From: Lepidodermella squamata
Lineage: Eukaryota; Gastrotricha
Length of the DNA: 64,000 nucleotides
NCBI GenBank assembly: GCA_047495785.1
Contig: JBLDXI010000032.1
Span: forward strand, 1,922,001 to 1,986,000
Reading direction: 5' to 3'
Positions within the stretch are counted from its first letter, which is position 1. Each line of letters opens with the position of its first letter. This document shows positions 23,201 through 35,078 of the stretch, one piece after another. The notes below the pieces were generated by a model, which was not told the origin of the DNA, ran no database searches, and was given only the letters and a program-made list of their open reading frames with translations. The position numbers and the translations under genes are program-made.

Positions 23201-26200
23201 TTGATAGCAGAGTTGAAATAGTGGTGGCATTCAACGGCCGCGCTCTTATGACATCAATTATTAAGGTGGCTGATACAAATTTGTTATCGCATTTGATTAT
23301 GACAGTTAAGCCTGACTCGCATCAGAATCCTTTCTACTCATATGGGGCGAGGAAGTGGGACAGGCCACCACTCGCTAGCAAAGCCGAGTTATTCGCCGAT
23401 ATTAAGGTGGATATGATAGTGGAAATTATAATGCCGAATGGGGTGATACGCCCCGCTCTTGTATTCGATTACGACGAGAACAATGCTACAGTTGAAATGT
23501 CAGTACGGCTATCACACAGCAGATTTGTCATTGAAAAGCGTGATATGAATTCTCCGAATTTGTTGCCAGTCGGGTTTTGTAAGTACTTGATGTCAGACGA
23601 CTTAATTTTCAGCCGTTTCCGAACTTTAGTTTTAGAAAAGCTTAACGTTGAGCTCAGCGATAAGCTTGAAGACCCCTGGGACAATGATCTACATATTTAT
23701 ATGTTCAAGGCAAAGAAACTAGTGAAAGGCACAATGGTACAGTACCACTATAGTGACGATGTAAATGAACGGGAAAGAGAGCTAGCCGAAATAAGAAATG
23801 AGGCGGATGACCCTAAAAAAGTGTTAAAATACGATGGCGAGCGTTATCGTATTTTCGAAAGTGAAAGCATCTTTGATAACCCCATATCCTACCCGTTCAG
23901 CCTATTTGACCGCTCGCTATTGGTCGGATTTTCGCCTCTAGTCGTTTCTCAGCTGAAGAATCCATGCCCAGTAGCCCTATCGCGAAAATTGGCTAAAGCT
24001 CGAAGCGAACTTGACAGAACCACTCTGGACGCCGAATTGCAAAATTTCATCAGATTGAATGTTTTGACTCTGCCGCTTCGTCAATTGTTTGAGGTGCACA
24101 ACTGTTTATTTCCGTCGTTTTCACTCGTTTATCGCGATGATTCGTCGCCACTAACATCCCACGTGCTGTGTGGAGCTTCAATGATTCATTTTACAAATGA
24201 AATGTTGCCTCCATTTGGGGACATCAACACAAATTCAGTTATTCCACGAATAATAATCGCCGTTATTCTTCGAATGATTGACCAGCCTCACTTTATTCCA
24301 CCAAATGTTGAGAACATATTTCCGAATTTGAAAACCGACTCTTTTGCGAAGAAAGATATAGTCTCACCTAGAGTCTTCTTGGAGAGGACGTTTCGCGAGA
24401 CGGTTTTTCCGTTCCTATTAGATTTTTACCTATCTCATGTGAATGTGAAAAATGATTGGAAAAAAGTTGTCCTTCTGAATGACAGCTACGAACTGCACAT
24501 CAAGGAGAAGGATGACGGTAAAAATTGCCACATTGTGTTCGCGAAGTGGCTTGCATCCGAGTACGACCTCTACAACTCAAACACCGAATGTCCCTTGGTG
24601 ATGTGTGCAAAACATGCTTACATCAATTCTGAGTATGACAGACGGAAACGTACTCAACTGCTCGATGAAATGCATGAAAAACTAGAGCCAACACTTGATA
24701 TGATAGGGTCGAATTACGACGATTTTATCACCTGTCGCGCTTTGAAAGCCGATCCTGCCAAACTGGATTCAGTCGCACCCACTCTGTCCCCTTATCTACG
24801 GGGTTTTTATGTTACAAGCTGGAATGTGTTTCAACTAGAGCGATTGCATTTGAGGCAAGTACCTAAGTTCATCTTCTCATTTCGTCACTTGACCGAGCTC
24901 TTGTTGTGTTACAACAAATTGGAAGATTTACCTGACGAATTAGCCGCCTTGAAACCTACTCTTCATCTGTTGGACGTGTCTCATAATACTTTCACTGAAT
25001 TGCCAAAAGTTGTCTATCAACTCACTGAATTACGGTCTTTGAGAGCTGACTATTTGAATATTTCGCAGGTTGATGACAATTTAAGCGAGCTTAAATTTCT
25101 CCAACTGCTTTCTCTACGCTCGAATTGTCTGACAAATTTTCCGGCAGTGATCTCTAAACTGGAGTATCTTGAAGTGCTTGATCTATCAGGAACGCCCCTG
25201 TTTCCATCAAATGTTCGCTATATGGAAGACATTTACAGTTATACTTATAAATGGAACATGCGTAACGAATTCTTCCTAAAGGATATTTCAAACTACTTTG
25301 CGAATATTCCGTTCTCCAATACTGGAGTAATTGACGTCGAACCTTTCAATGCATATATCTTTGATAGCATACCCAGAATGAAGTTTGAAAAGGGTTTCCC
25401 GGCGGAAATATTCAGCTTGACCAGACTGAAAGAGTTGAGTCTCGCCTATCAACACGTTACCGACATACCTGATGAAGTAGGTCAATGCAATTTGTTGGCC
25501 AGATTTGATTTGATGGGCTGTTTAGCTCTAAAAAGAATTACACCGTCAATAGCTCAGGTTCCGCTGAAAATGCTAAATCTATCGAATTGCCCCATGCTGC
25601 AAACCCCGCCCGCAGAAATTCGTAAACGCGGTTTTGCGGCGACAACCGCGTATTTTCGCCGGCTTTCAATGGGCTCTACCAATGTCCAGCGGACTAAATT
25701 GATGTTCGTCGGGTTGGGCGGGGCGGGCAAAACCAGTCTAGTCAGTGCGTTAATTAACCAAAACGGGAAAATGACCCGCCCAAACGGGAGAGACACCGTT
25801 GTAACCGATGGAATCGATATCACCGATTGGGAATTAGACGCTGGAAACCGGTCGAAGGTTCAGTTCAAAATGTGGGATTTTGCGGGCCAGGTTGTTTACT
25901 ACAACACGCATCAGTTTTTCCTGTCGAATCGAGCCGTTTACCTGATTATGTGGAACATTCGATTGGGCCACGAACATGCCGGTATCGATTTTTGGCTGAG
26001 TTCGATCGCAGTTCATGCCCCACTGGCTTCGGTTATCGTTGTTGGAACTCATGCTGACCAAGTCCCAGAGGAGCGCTCGTTTCTACCCGAGGCGAGTTAC
26101 CGCGATCGTTTCTCTAATGTTTGTGGTTTCCATTACGTGAGTAGCCATACCGGTAAAGGAATCGCAGAACTTCGCGAGCATATTCGCCAGGTGGCGTTGA

Positions 26201-29028
26201 AGCAAAAGCACATGGGCGAAGCGATTCCCCAGGGTTGGCTTACTTTGGAGACAGATTTGACGTCGAAACGGAAAAACAAAAAAGACGAAGCCAACGAGTC
26301 TTCCATCTTAATGATTGATGAAGTGATGGAATTAGCAGATTCTGTCGGAATTTATGATGAGGACGAATTAGACCAGGCCTTGCAATTCTTCACAGATTTA
26401 GGGTCTATCCAGTATTTTAAAACGGACTTTTTACGCGATCGTGTCATCATCAACCCGCAATGGATCGTTGACGTTTTAGCTTGTCTGGTTTCGATCAACG
26501 ATAGTCCGATAGTTGATGGTAAGATGTATCATAAAGACCTGGCAAAAATATGGCAAAAATACCCGCTTTCACTCCATCCGTGGCTTCTTAAGTTAACTGA
26601 AGCGTTCGATTTGACTTACCCTCTTACAAATGAACCTGCATCTATCGTGGCGTGTATGTTGCCTGAAAACGCGCCGCCTGACCTAGCGTGGCCTGATTTG
26701 GAGGAAAACCCAGATTGGCGGCAAACTGAGCTAATTTTATCGTTTAAATACCTGCCAACTGGCCTTTTCAACCGTGCCCAGGTACGCATTTGCCAACTCT
26801 CAGACGCTAAAATGTGGCGGAAGGGTAGCATGCTGGTCAAAAACAAGCATATCGCTTTAATTGCTCAACCGGACGCTTCAACTGTCCACGTGAAGGTCAT
26901 TGGGCCGCGGCCGGATAACATCTCATTTTTGATACTCGAAGTGTTCGATAATTTGATAAACGAATCATTCAACGGCCTTCATTGCGAGTACAAGTTCGCA
27001 TGCCCAGAGTGCGTTAATGCAAGGGCTAGCCAAGTGTCCATGTTTGAAAGGTCGCGAATAAGACGCGCGACTGAACTTCACATTCCAACTATCCAATGCT
27101 TTCACTATTTCCATCAAATCCCGACCAGAGAATTGAGGCAGATGCTACCAGCTGAAAATGTCGGCGATTTCGACTATCAGCTGAGTCGAACTGTTCAGCA
27201 GTTATCAGGGATAAAGAATTCAGTCGCGAATGATGTTTTAATCATCGGTAGTTCTGCCGATAACACCGAAAATTCGCATGAATTTGTTGGAATCGACGAA
27301 ATAGCGAAAAATCTTTGTGAAAATTTGCCGGATTTGAAAATCAACTCAATTAATAACCCGGATTCGATGCAATTCGAGCAAATCAGTTTGTTGATTCGCT
27401 CATCGCGGGTTGTCGTCTGTTGCCTTTCTCCTAATTTTCTCCTCAGTGAACATTGCCAAGCAGCCCTTTTGAGTGCAAGAGAAACTCTGAGGAAGCCTCT
27501 TGTCATCGTTTTACTCCGAGATTTGGACATTCAAGCCAGCGATGCGTTAGCTTTCACAATCGGCGACCAGGTCTACGTTAAAGCCATTAATAGAGGCCGA
27601 TATAAGCCGCTTGATGTGGCTGAAATTGTCAAAATGCGGCTGAGGGAGGCGGAGCGGGTTTCATCGGCCGGTCGGGCCCGTCATCCGCCTATTTTCATCT
27701 CCTATTGCTGGCTTAATAGCAAAGACGCGATTGAACGAGGCTCGAAAGCGAAAGAAGGATCTGTTGGCGTAACAGACCCAAGGTACCTGAAACGTTATCT
27801 GGTCGAAAAGGGCTATGAATGTTGGATTGATATTGAACAGGTCGGTCGGAATGGGTTGTTTGAGGACATTGCGGTCGGCCTGCGTCATGCTCGTTGCGTG
27901 ATTGTTTGCGTCTCTGACGAGTACGTCGAGTCGAAAAATTGCTTACGTGAGTTTCGTTTTGCAACCTCAGCGTGTACTGTCCCGATTATTCTATGCGTTG
28001 TTGGCACTGGAATCGCCTGGAAGCAGTCCGAGGTTAACCTGGTTTTACCTCCCACAGCTCCTGTCATCCATTTTCAGTTCGATTCACCTGCTAATTACGA
28101 TAAGTTAGTCTCAGCTGTTGAGCAAATTCTGGGCAAAAAAGTGGATGAGGCTAAACAACCAGCTAACTTAGCTAGTCTAGGCCGAAATAAAACGATGGAG
28201 GAGATTAAAATGTCCCATGCGGACCAGGCTATTTCCAGCCGAGAAACCTTCACGGATGTTTACCGAGAAATTCGCGAGCTTGAACAGCGACGATTTCTGC
28301 GTCAAATCGCCTCGTTTTCCGAACAAACAACGTGCCCTCGGCTAGTTGTAATTGATGTCGACGAAACTAGCTCGCCTGTTCATAGCGAAGCTGATCCGTC
28401 ATTAGCATCGAAAATTTTCCGTTTTAGTAAGCTTTCATGGTGTTTGAAGTTTCTGTGTGAAAACGAGGATGGTTGGCATTATACCGATAATTCGTTGCCT
28501 ATCGACGCTGATAAGGTGGATGATTTGATTTCGAGGAGTGCGCCGTATTTGGGCCGAGTTTTTTCACTGATGAAACACTCCGATAACCCTCCGCGGCTCA
28601 TGTCAGCCAAGGACCCGGCATTGAGTGAGGTATACGAAACCGCACTGCAAGAAATCGAGAAAATGAAAAAGTTCGAGGAAAGTTTCGAGGCGGATTATCA
28701 TCACTTGGTTCAATTCGCTGTTAAAGTCAATGATCAAGCTACTCTTGGCGGCTTGCGGCTTTGTCAGTTAGCTGTTGGAAAAGAACTTTGGCTTTGCAGC
28801 GAGCATTCAGAAGCGATGAAATCGAAGCTGAAAGGGGTTTCGAGTGATGTTAAGCGCCGGAATAAGAATGCGGACGCGATGACCGGTATCGGCATGGGCG
28901 ACAGCTTCACTGTGAAACATCAGCCGATCAAAGTAGATGCACCCGGTAGACCATTTTCTTCATTGTCGACCAGTGGCAGAGCGCAGTCAGCTAAAGCAAA
29001 AACTAGTCGAGCATGTATTTTGCAATAA
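20204..29028 (+). CDS. R3: LRR-Roc-COR-double-TIR protein with C-terminal CaaX
   Basis: Exons: 20204-20318, 20372-20542, 20596-20669, 20721-20912, 20964-21159 and 21206-29028. Introns are 46-53 bp, all GT-AG; the total is 2857 codons with stop. The last exon is 7.8 kb. The N-terminus is basic and Pro-rich (MSKGPPKAPITGS), then Glu/Lys-rich. AMN1-like repeats occupy ~125-240 (LNVSYCPNITNFGIRLI; LDASGCRLVTES). A conserved region of unknown fold begins SYRSGPYRVIEC (~315) and contains RCARCLL. LRR block 1 is at ~1430-1590 and block 2 at ~1660-1735, separated by a variable linker. Roc: P-loop GLGGAGKT ~1752-1759, DFAGQ ~1807, THAD ~1864. COR INPQW ~2002. CPEC...C...H follows. TIR-like ~2257-2380 has HCQAAL. 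TIR ~2409-2545 has FISYCW and NCLREF (Glu ~2498). The C-terminal module ends TSRACILQ, a CaaX-type motif. It is closely related to R4 and R5. A decayed nephrocystin-3-like 5' end follows 287 bp downstream. Confidence 0.92.
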
Positions 29029-29090
29029 CTGCTATAATGCCAATTTTACTGTGATTTTCTGTGGAAATGTGAGGCTGTGATATCTGAAAT

Positions 29091-29096
29091 AATAAA
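29091..29096 (+). terminator. Poly(A) signal AATAAA of R3
   Basis: Hexamer 62 bp past the R3 stop, in a sequence (GAGGCTGTGATATCTGAA followed by AATAAA) that is repeated behind R4 and, further out, behind R5. Confidence 0.65.
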
Positions 29097-29315
29097 TTTG
29101 TTAGTTTTGATGAATAATGTGATCATCGTTTACTCCTATTTTTCTATTTTTTATGTTATTGTATATTTTCGTTTTGTTTCGTTCTTTGTTGCAGATATTT
29201 TCAACTTTTTTTTAGCCGGTGAATGTTTTTACATTTTATTGTAGATTCTATTCTATTTCCCTTCCCATTTTTCTGTTCTAGTTTTTTATAAAAATTAAGA
29301 AAAAGTAACTCTTGG

Positions 29316-29480
29316 ATGGGTTGCGGCTTTAGTCCACGTCCACGTGCAAAGATTTCGACTCTGAACGCGAGGTTCTTCTCAAGAAAGTCTTACCTGATTT
29401 GAGAGTTTGGTGCCATCGAGACGTCTTCATCTTATCGAATGTTTTCAGCGCCGGGTTTGCTATTTCATATTTTGTTTGAA
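29316..29480 (+). pseudogene. Relic of nephrocystin-3-like gene, first exon only
   Basis: Aligns with exon 1 of the gene at 63288 and shares its upstream sequence (GTAACTCTYGGATGGGTTGCGGCT). The ATG and Met-Gly-Cys-Gly start survive. The segment between codon 5 and the DUF4062 start is deleted: GGCTTTAG runs straight into the TCCAC(G/A)TKCAAAGATTTCGAC region. The remaining DUF4062 part (KDF-S-RE...LRVWC...HLIEC) contains frameshifts, and later exons are absent. Position and spacing behind R3 match the intact gene behind R5. It is not a functional gene. Confidence 0.8.
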
Positions 29481-31179
29481 TTTTATCTTGAATTTTACCT
29501 TGTCACGATATCATTGCTTTCCGCGAAATATTGGTTAGATGCGATCGCGTTTTTTGTTGTTGCAAAAGTCGCGCAAATACCAAAAAGAGACTGGTTTTCA
29601 TACCTTCGAATTCACTGAAGAGCGGATAAGATAAAAGTTGGGTTAAAAAACAAGCGAATACACACAAAATCAAATAAGCAAGTCAAGAAGACAGTATAGT
29701 GCCATGTTTCTCGGAAGTTCCTTGTAATTAGCCTTCACAAAAGCTGATGGGCCTTGCAACAAAATCGAGGCAAAATAATTATAGGGGAAAGTTTTCACAA
29801 AGTCGCCAATGCTGTTTCTGAAGGCAAATCGTCTTTCAGTGGCTGAATATCCCGCAACAAGAGCTAGCAAATAATTCCAATTCGAGGACCGGGGAATTTG
29901 GGGGCTTGTATCAATTTTCAACAAAGTTTTGGCCGCGCGCGCTGATGTCAAATGCCTACTTCCCAATATCGCGGCGGATTTTATACCGAAATAAAATATA
30001 AACATTTCTCTGTCAAATGAATGGGGCTTCTCGCGCGAAAAATAACAATGAAGCCTTTACACCTAGTATTGAGTCCGAATAAACCAGTGGTTTTCGTGGT
30101 CACGATTTGATCTTGAGCAGGCGGGCGGTTTATTATTAAACCAACTTGTCGCGTTGTCGCGCCCCAAAACAGACGATTTTCACCCTCGCGAAGCTACACG
30201 CGACAAAATTCATTGTTCTTTCTGTCGCTCGCTGTAACGCGAAGGCCGCCCAGCCCTATTGTTCGGGCGCCTGTCGCGTCGCCAAGTCCGTGAACACCTT
30301 ATCGTTTCGTTGCGCGCGACATTGATGCGAAATCGCCAATTCCGTGTACAATTGCGCGACTGTCGCGCTACAAATCGCGAGTCCTTGAACGCAGAGTCAG
30401 ATAATTTGATGTAGTATAATGTAGGAGTGGGCTTAGAGGTTCATGTTGTTGTGACACCACCACGCCGGCTTCGACTCCCTTCGCGCCCACCGCCAGGGGC
30501 TGATGTTGAAGAACCAGGGGGTGTGAATGAGAGTTGTTGGCAGTGAATGGCCATCTTTACTGCCGTTTTCGTTTCATCTGAAAGGTTTTAAAATTAGAAT
30601 GCACTTTGTTTTCACGATTCTATCTTATCACCCTCAGGCCAAATCCTTGTCGGACCGCTGCTGGTGCTCCATGATGTAAGCAGTTCCATATCAATGTTCG
30701 ATTTCGATGTGGATAGCGTATTTGTGATTCACATCAACCTTCGTGCCGCATGGCTCGGTCTTGACTTTACTGCAATTTAGCTAGCGTACTCGGCGCTGCC
30801 TGACCCAACGTGATATCGCCGTAGTTTTAATGGCTAGATACCAGTACATTAGCCATCATGACCGCCGTCCTTCGATCGACTTCAGCTAGCCTCAGCGCGT
30901 AAAGCCCTCTTCTCGCCTTTGGCGCGCCGGCCAGTCGATAGCGTCGCGATTCGCGATGAGGAGAAGCTTCAAGACGAACATGTAAATAGCGTCTATGCTA
31001 TCGGTTAAGTTCATCAACCGATTCCTAGTCAACCAACGAACTGGGGCGCCGCGAATTTCAACCGTATTCCGGCCGTTGCACTTTGAACGTGACAAAGTCT
31101 GGATTATTTGCCGGTTTGCGGCTTCCATAGTCATCGTCACGTATCGTCATCGTCGCATCGTCACGCATCAGTGTCGCTG
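29481..31179. other. Intergenic region with a CpG-rich repeat remnant
   Basis: No supportable gene. A 111-codon minus-strand ORF (29670-30005) has no recognised domain. At about 30140-30405 there is a tract dense in TCGCG/CGCGAC words, like the interior of the Harbinger-like element at 45606-46411. Its right side ends GCGAGTCCTTGAACGC, resembling that element's terminus, so it is probably an older truncated relative. A hairpin-like segment at 30437-30505 has weak tRNA-like features and was not called. Confidence 0.4.
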
Positions 31180-32441
31180 ATATCGATGATTTTGCGCTAA
31201 AGCCGACCAACAAGAAAAAAATTCCTATACAGAGTACTGCGCACAATAAGAAGTACTACGCGCGCATAATATTATAAGATATACTTATAGCCCGCATTCT
31301 GTGTGAAAAAAATGAATGTACTGGACAAATGACCAACAAATATAAGTGCGCTTTTGTGGATGTTACCATGAAATCTTCTGCTTACCTGGTAGAGAACTGT
31401 CGAAAGTATCAGGAAATCGATAGAAAAGCATGTGCAACCGTGGGTTATTCACCGCTAGGCGACTTGAAAATGATCTGAAAGCGCAAAAACCTTGGAAAAA
31501 TGCACCCACTGGTGTCTTGAGCGGCGTTTCTGCGAAAACCAAAATGGGTTCACCCACAGTTTTTCACATTCCCTAGCCGAGCACATGGATAGCTTATTAG
31601 GGAAGTAAGAAATAGCCAGTTAATATGGAGGACATCCACGGCTTTTCAGTATTTTCCCTCCCGGCTTGAAAATCGTGGAAAAAGCGAAAATTGTATGTTT
31701 TTAGTCGCTCTTATCTCGAAAACACCCATGGTTGCACCATAGCTTTTTGTAGTCAAATAGGAGAAGGCACTAGGAGGAAGGTTTTAACAGGGAAAACAGC
31801 AAGAACCACCCCAACTTATCCAAGACTTTTTCGTCCTGATTAGCACTCACTACGTCACACCCAACACCTCGAAAATGCATGGCCTGGCGTCTTTTGGGGC
31901 ATTGCTGCAAGAAAGAGCATGGGTTCAACCACAGTTTTTCACGTTCTTTAGTAGAGCACAAGAAGATCTTACTCAGGAAGTAAGAAATTGCCAGTAAATG
32001 CGGTGTTTATCCACGGGTTAAGAGTCTTTTCTCTCCACATCCGATTCAAGTCCGAATCGAAGAGAAAGTGAGGATTTTTCATCTTTCATGGCACTTATCT
32101 TGAAAAAACCCATGGCTGCACCATAAGTTTTTGTATTCAAACAGTAGAGGAGATTGAGAAGAAGGTTTCAAAAGAGAAAACAGCACGAACCACGACAACT
32201 TATCCACGACTTTTTCGCCTTGATGGACAATCACATTTTAAGCTCAAAATCGAACTTCAAAACTGGGCTATTCACCTTACCTTACGCGGCAGAGCCCTTA
32301 TTTCACCTGTAACAAGTTGAATGAAGCGCATACTTCTTATAAAATAGCAAATATGCGGGTGCTACCATGATTTGCCATGATTTTCCATTCGGTCCCAGAC
32401 CGCGGTAACAAGACGGTTATGGTAAGGAGTCATCCGATTTC
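31180..32441 (-). repeat. Left arm of 1.26-kb inverted repeat
   Basis: Reverse complement of 33814-35072. Two short ORFs of 64 and 63 codons in this arm (31363-31557 and 31770-31961, minus strand) have exactly identical translations in the other arm, at 34695-34889 and 34291-34482. Paired coordinates sum to 66252 throughout. That means no net indel until the inner edge, where the left arm has 3 extra bases. No coding function is apparent. Confidence 0.93.
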
Positions 32442-33813
32442 AATTTCTCAATGAAGTCATGGTATCTATGGACTGACGTATTAAAGATGCATTTTCGATC
32501 ATTTTTATCAACGGTAATTGCTTCCTTGTATCTGGTGCGTCGTTCTTTTCGTATTCTCAAAAACTTCCATGCAAGTTGCAACTTGATTTTGCTCATTCCT
32601 TTTGCGAATGCTCCTTATGGAGCGCTAATTGCTGGGCTCAACTTAGCTTTTGTTATCCTTCCATTTGTAGGGTGTAGAGTGGAGTGTGGTTCGGAAGTGC
32701 AAGAAGCCGTGGATAATAACAATTTGAATCAGCATTTCACCTCCAAAGAAAGATTGCCTTGTTCCCCTCATTAGAAGGAAATGAGAGAAAACTTGGCTTA
32801 CATAGTCTGAGTGATAGAGGAAAAGAAAAACCGCCGACAGCGCCATCTGCTTCATCATGTCGGTGTATTGTGTGGTATTCAAGAGAATCAGCTGGAGTGA
32901 ACACTTTTGCAACGATGGATCGAAACTTTTTCAAGTCGGATTAGCGGTTGTTATAGAAAGAAAAGATGTTCCTTGAAACCTCTATCGACGGAGCGGTCGA
33001 CAGTAGGTGGGTCAATCGCACAATAGAGGCCGGCGCGGGACACGCAAGAAATCGTTTGTGTTGTGCAATAATGTAGCTTAACGACAGCATTCTCTTCCGG
33101 CAGACTCCCGTAGCCCGATACCTCCACGCCCATCTCTAGCTTTTCTAGACGATCGTTTTGCACTCGTTGAGAGTCCGCTTTCGACGACAGCAGGGCGTAC
33201 GCGACGCGACCCAACGTTTGCCGTGAATTACGTTGCCCGCTACCGCCACGGGGAGGCTGCCGTTGTCGCTTGAACAGCAGTCAGCTCTACGATCTAACAC
33301 TCATTTTGGTAATTTTGTCAATAGGGCTTTCCATATTAGCAGTGTGGAACTTTAGCTCAGGGGATGGAAGGTTTTAGCGAACTGAATCGTTCAACCAAAC
33401 AATGGCTGAAACTCGAAGGCGAGAGAATTAGCCGGTGGCTAGTAGTACAGCCTCGCATGTAGGCACTCATACCGCTGCAAAATCCAGTCCAAGGGCCAAC
33501 CGAGGCCGCTACAATGAATCGCTACAATGAATGAGGGCCATTGTGGGCCATTACGGTGATACTTTTCCGCGTTCACGGAACAGTGTGATGAAATCAACAA
33601 CAGTATAGGTATGATACCATTCTATCAGAATCCTTCCAGATCAAAGAAAAACCAACTCGGGTTGTTACTTCTGCTATCATCTCACGAAGAGCACTCCGTA
33701 TGAGCAATTAGAGACCTAATGGTTTCACCCCCAAAATGTCTGGGATACGATCTAAGTGAAGGCGGGTGTCGATAATTACGATGGGAAACGCATCTTTACT
33801 ACGCAGGTCAACG
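32442..33813. other. Spacer of the large inverted repeat
   Basis: 1372 bp of unique-looking sequence between the arms. ORFs of 60-107 codons occur on both strands without recognisable domains. A 107-codon + strand ORF (32451-32774) encodes a hydrophobic stretch, but no start context or splice signals support it. No transposase or polymerase motif was seen. Confidence 0.5.
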
Positions 33814-35072
33814 GAAATCGGACTCCTTACCATAACCGTCTTGTTACCGCGGTCTGGGACCGAATGGAAAATCATGGCAAATCATGGTAGCACCCGCATA
33901 TTTGCTATTTTATAAGAAGTATGCGCTTCATTCAACTTGTTACAGGTGAAATAAGGGCTCTGCCGCGTAAGGTAAGGTGAATAGCCCAGTTTTGAAGTTC
34001 GATTTTGAGCTTAAAATGTGATTGTCCATCAAGGCGAAAAAGTCGTGGATAAGTTGTCGTGGTTCGTGCTGTTTTCTCTTTTGAAACCTTCTTCTCAATC
34101 TCCTCTACTGTTTGAATACAAAAACTTATGGTGCAGCCATGGGTTTTTTCAAGATAAGTGCCATGAAAGATGAAAAATCCTCACTTTCTCTTCGATTCGG
34201 ACTTGAATCGGATGTGGAGAGAAAAGACTCTTAACCCGTGGATAAACACCGCATTTACTGGCAATTTCTTACTTCCTGAGTAAGATCTTCTTGTGCTCTA
34301 CTAAAGAACGTGAAAAACTGTGGTTGAACCCATGCTCTTTCTTGCAGCAATGCCCCAAAAGACGCCAGGCCATGCATTTTCGAGGTGTTGGGTGTGACGT
34401 AGTGAGTGCTAATCAGGACGAAAAAGTCTTGGATAAGTTGGGGTGGTTCTTGCTGTTTTCCCTGTTAAAACCTTCCTCCTAGTGCCTTCTCCTATTTGAC
34501 TACAAAAAGCTATGGTGCAACCATGGGTGTTTTCGAGATAAGAGCGACTAAAAACATACAATTTTCGCTTTTTCCACGATTTTCAAGCCGGGAGGGAAAA
34601 TACTGAAAAGCCGTGGATGTCCTCCATATTAACTGGCTATTTCTTACTTCCCTAATAAGCTATCCATGTGCTCGGCTAGGGAATGTGAAAAACTGTGGGT
34701 GAACCCATTTTGGTTTTCGCAGAAACGCCGCTCAAGACACCAGTGGGTGCATTTTTCCAAGGTTTTTGCGCTTTCAGATCATTTTCAAGTCGCCTAGCGG
34801 TGAATAACCCACGGTTGCACATGCTTTTCTATCGATTTCCTGATACTTTCGACAGTTCTCTACCAGGTAAGCAGAAGATTTCATGGTAACATCCACAAAA
34901 GCGCACTTATATTTGTTGGTCATTTGTCCAGTACATTCATTTTTTTCACACAGAATGCGGGCTATAAGTATATCTTATAATATTATGCGCGCGTAGTACT
35001 TCTTATTGTGCGCAGTACTCTGTATAGGAATTTTTTTCTTGTTGGTCGGCTTTAGCGCAAAATCATCGATAT
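33814..35072 (+). repeat. Right arm of 1.26-kb inverted repeat
   Basis: Mirror of 31180-32441. The outer end is at the AATCATCGATAT block (35061-35072) and the inner end near 33814. Each arm also contains two diverged tandem units with a 384-bp period: the AAAAAGTC(G/T)TGGATAAGTTG block near 34037 recurs near 34421, and TATGGTGCA(G/A)CCATGGG near 34127 recurs near 34511. A looser third copy lies at 2535-3206. No target-site duplication was recognised at the outer ends. Confidence 0.93.
34037..34800 (+). repeat. Two tandem ~384-bp units within the right arm
   Basis: Aligned landmarks (GGATAAGTTG, TTTTCCCTGTTAAAACCTTC-type block, ATGGTGCAnCCATGGG, GGCnATTTCTTACTTCC, GTGAAAAACTGTGG) recur at a constant offset near 384 bp. 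The same pair exists reversed in the left arm. Satellite-like internal structure; no coding potential inferred. Confidence 0.7.
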
Positions 35073-35078
35073 TTTGCA

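Noticed and set aside
29670-30005. 111-codon minus-strand ORF
   Set aside because: No recognised motif, no paralogue in the window, no splice or poly(A) context. Could be chance in a repeat-rich gap.
30437-30505. GTGGGC...GCCCAC pairing around a TTCGACTCC motif, resembling a tRNA
   Set aside because: Too short, mismatched seventh acceptor pair, no proper anticodon arm. Not called as tRNA.
33345-33420. tRNA-like A-box (TTTAGCTCAGGGG) with a GTTCAACC downstream
   Set aside because: No acceptor-stem or T-arm pairing, and the B-box is imperfect. At best a decayed tRNA-derived SINE piece.
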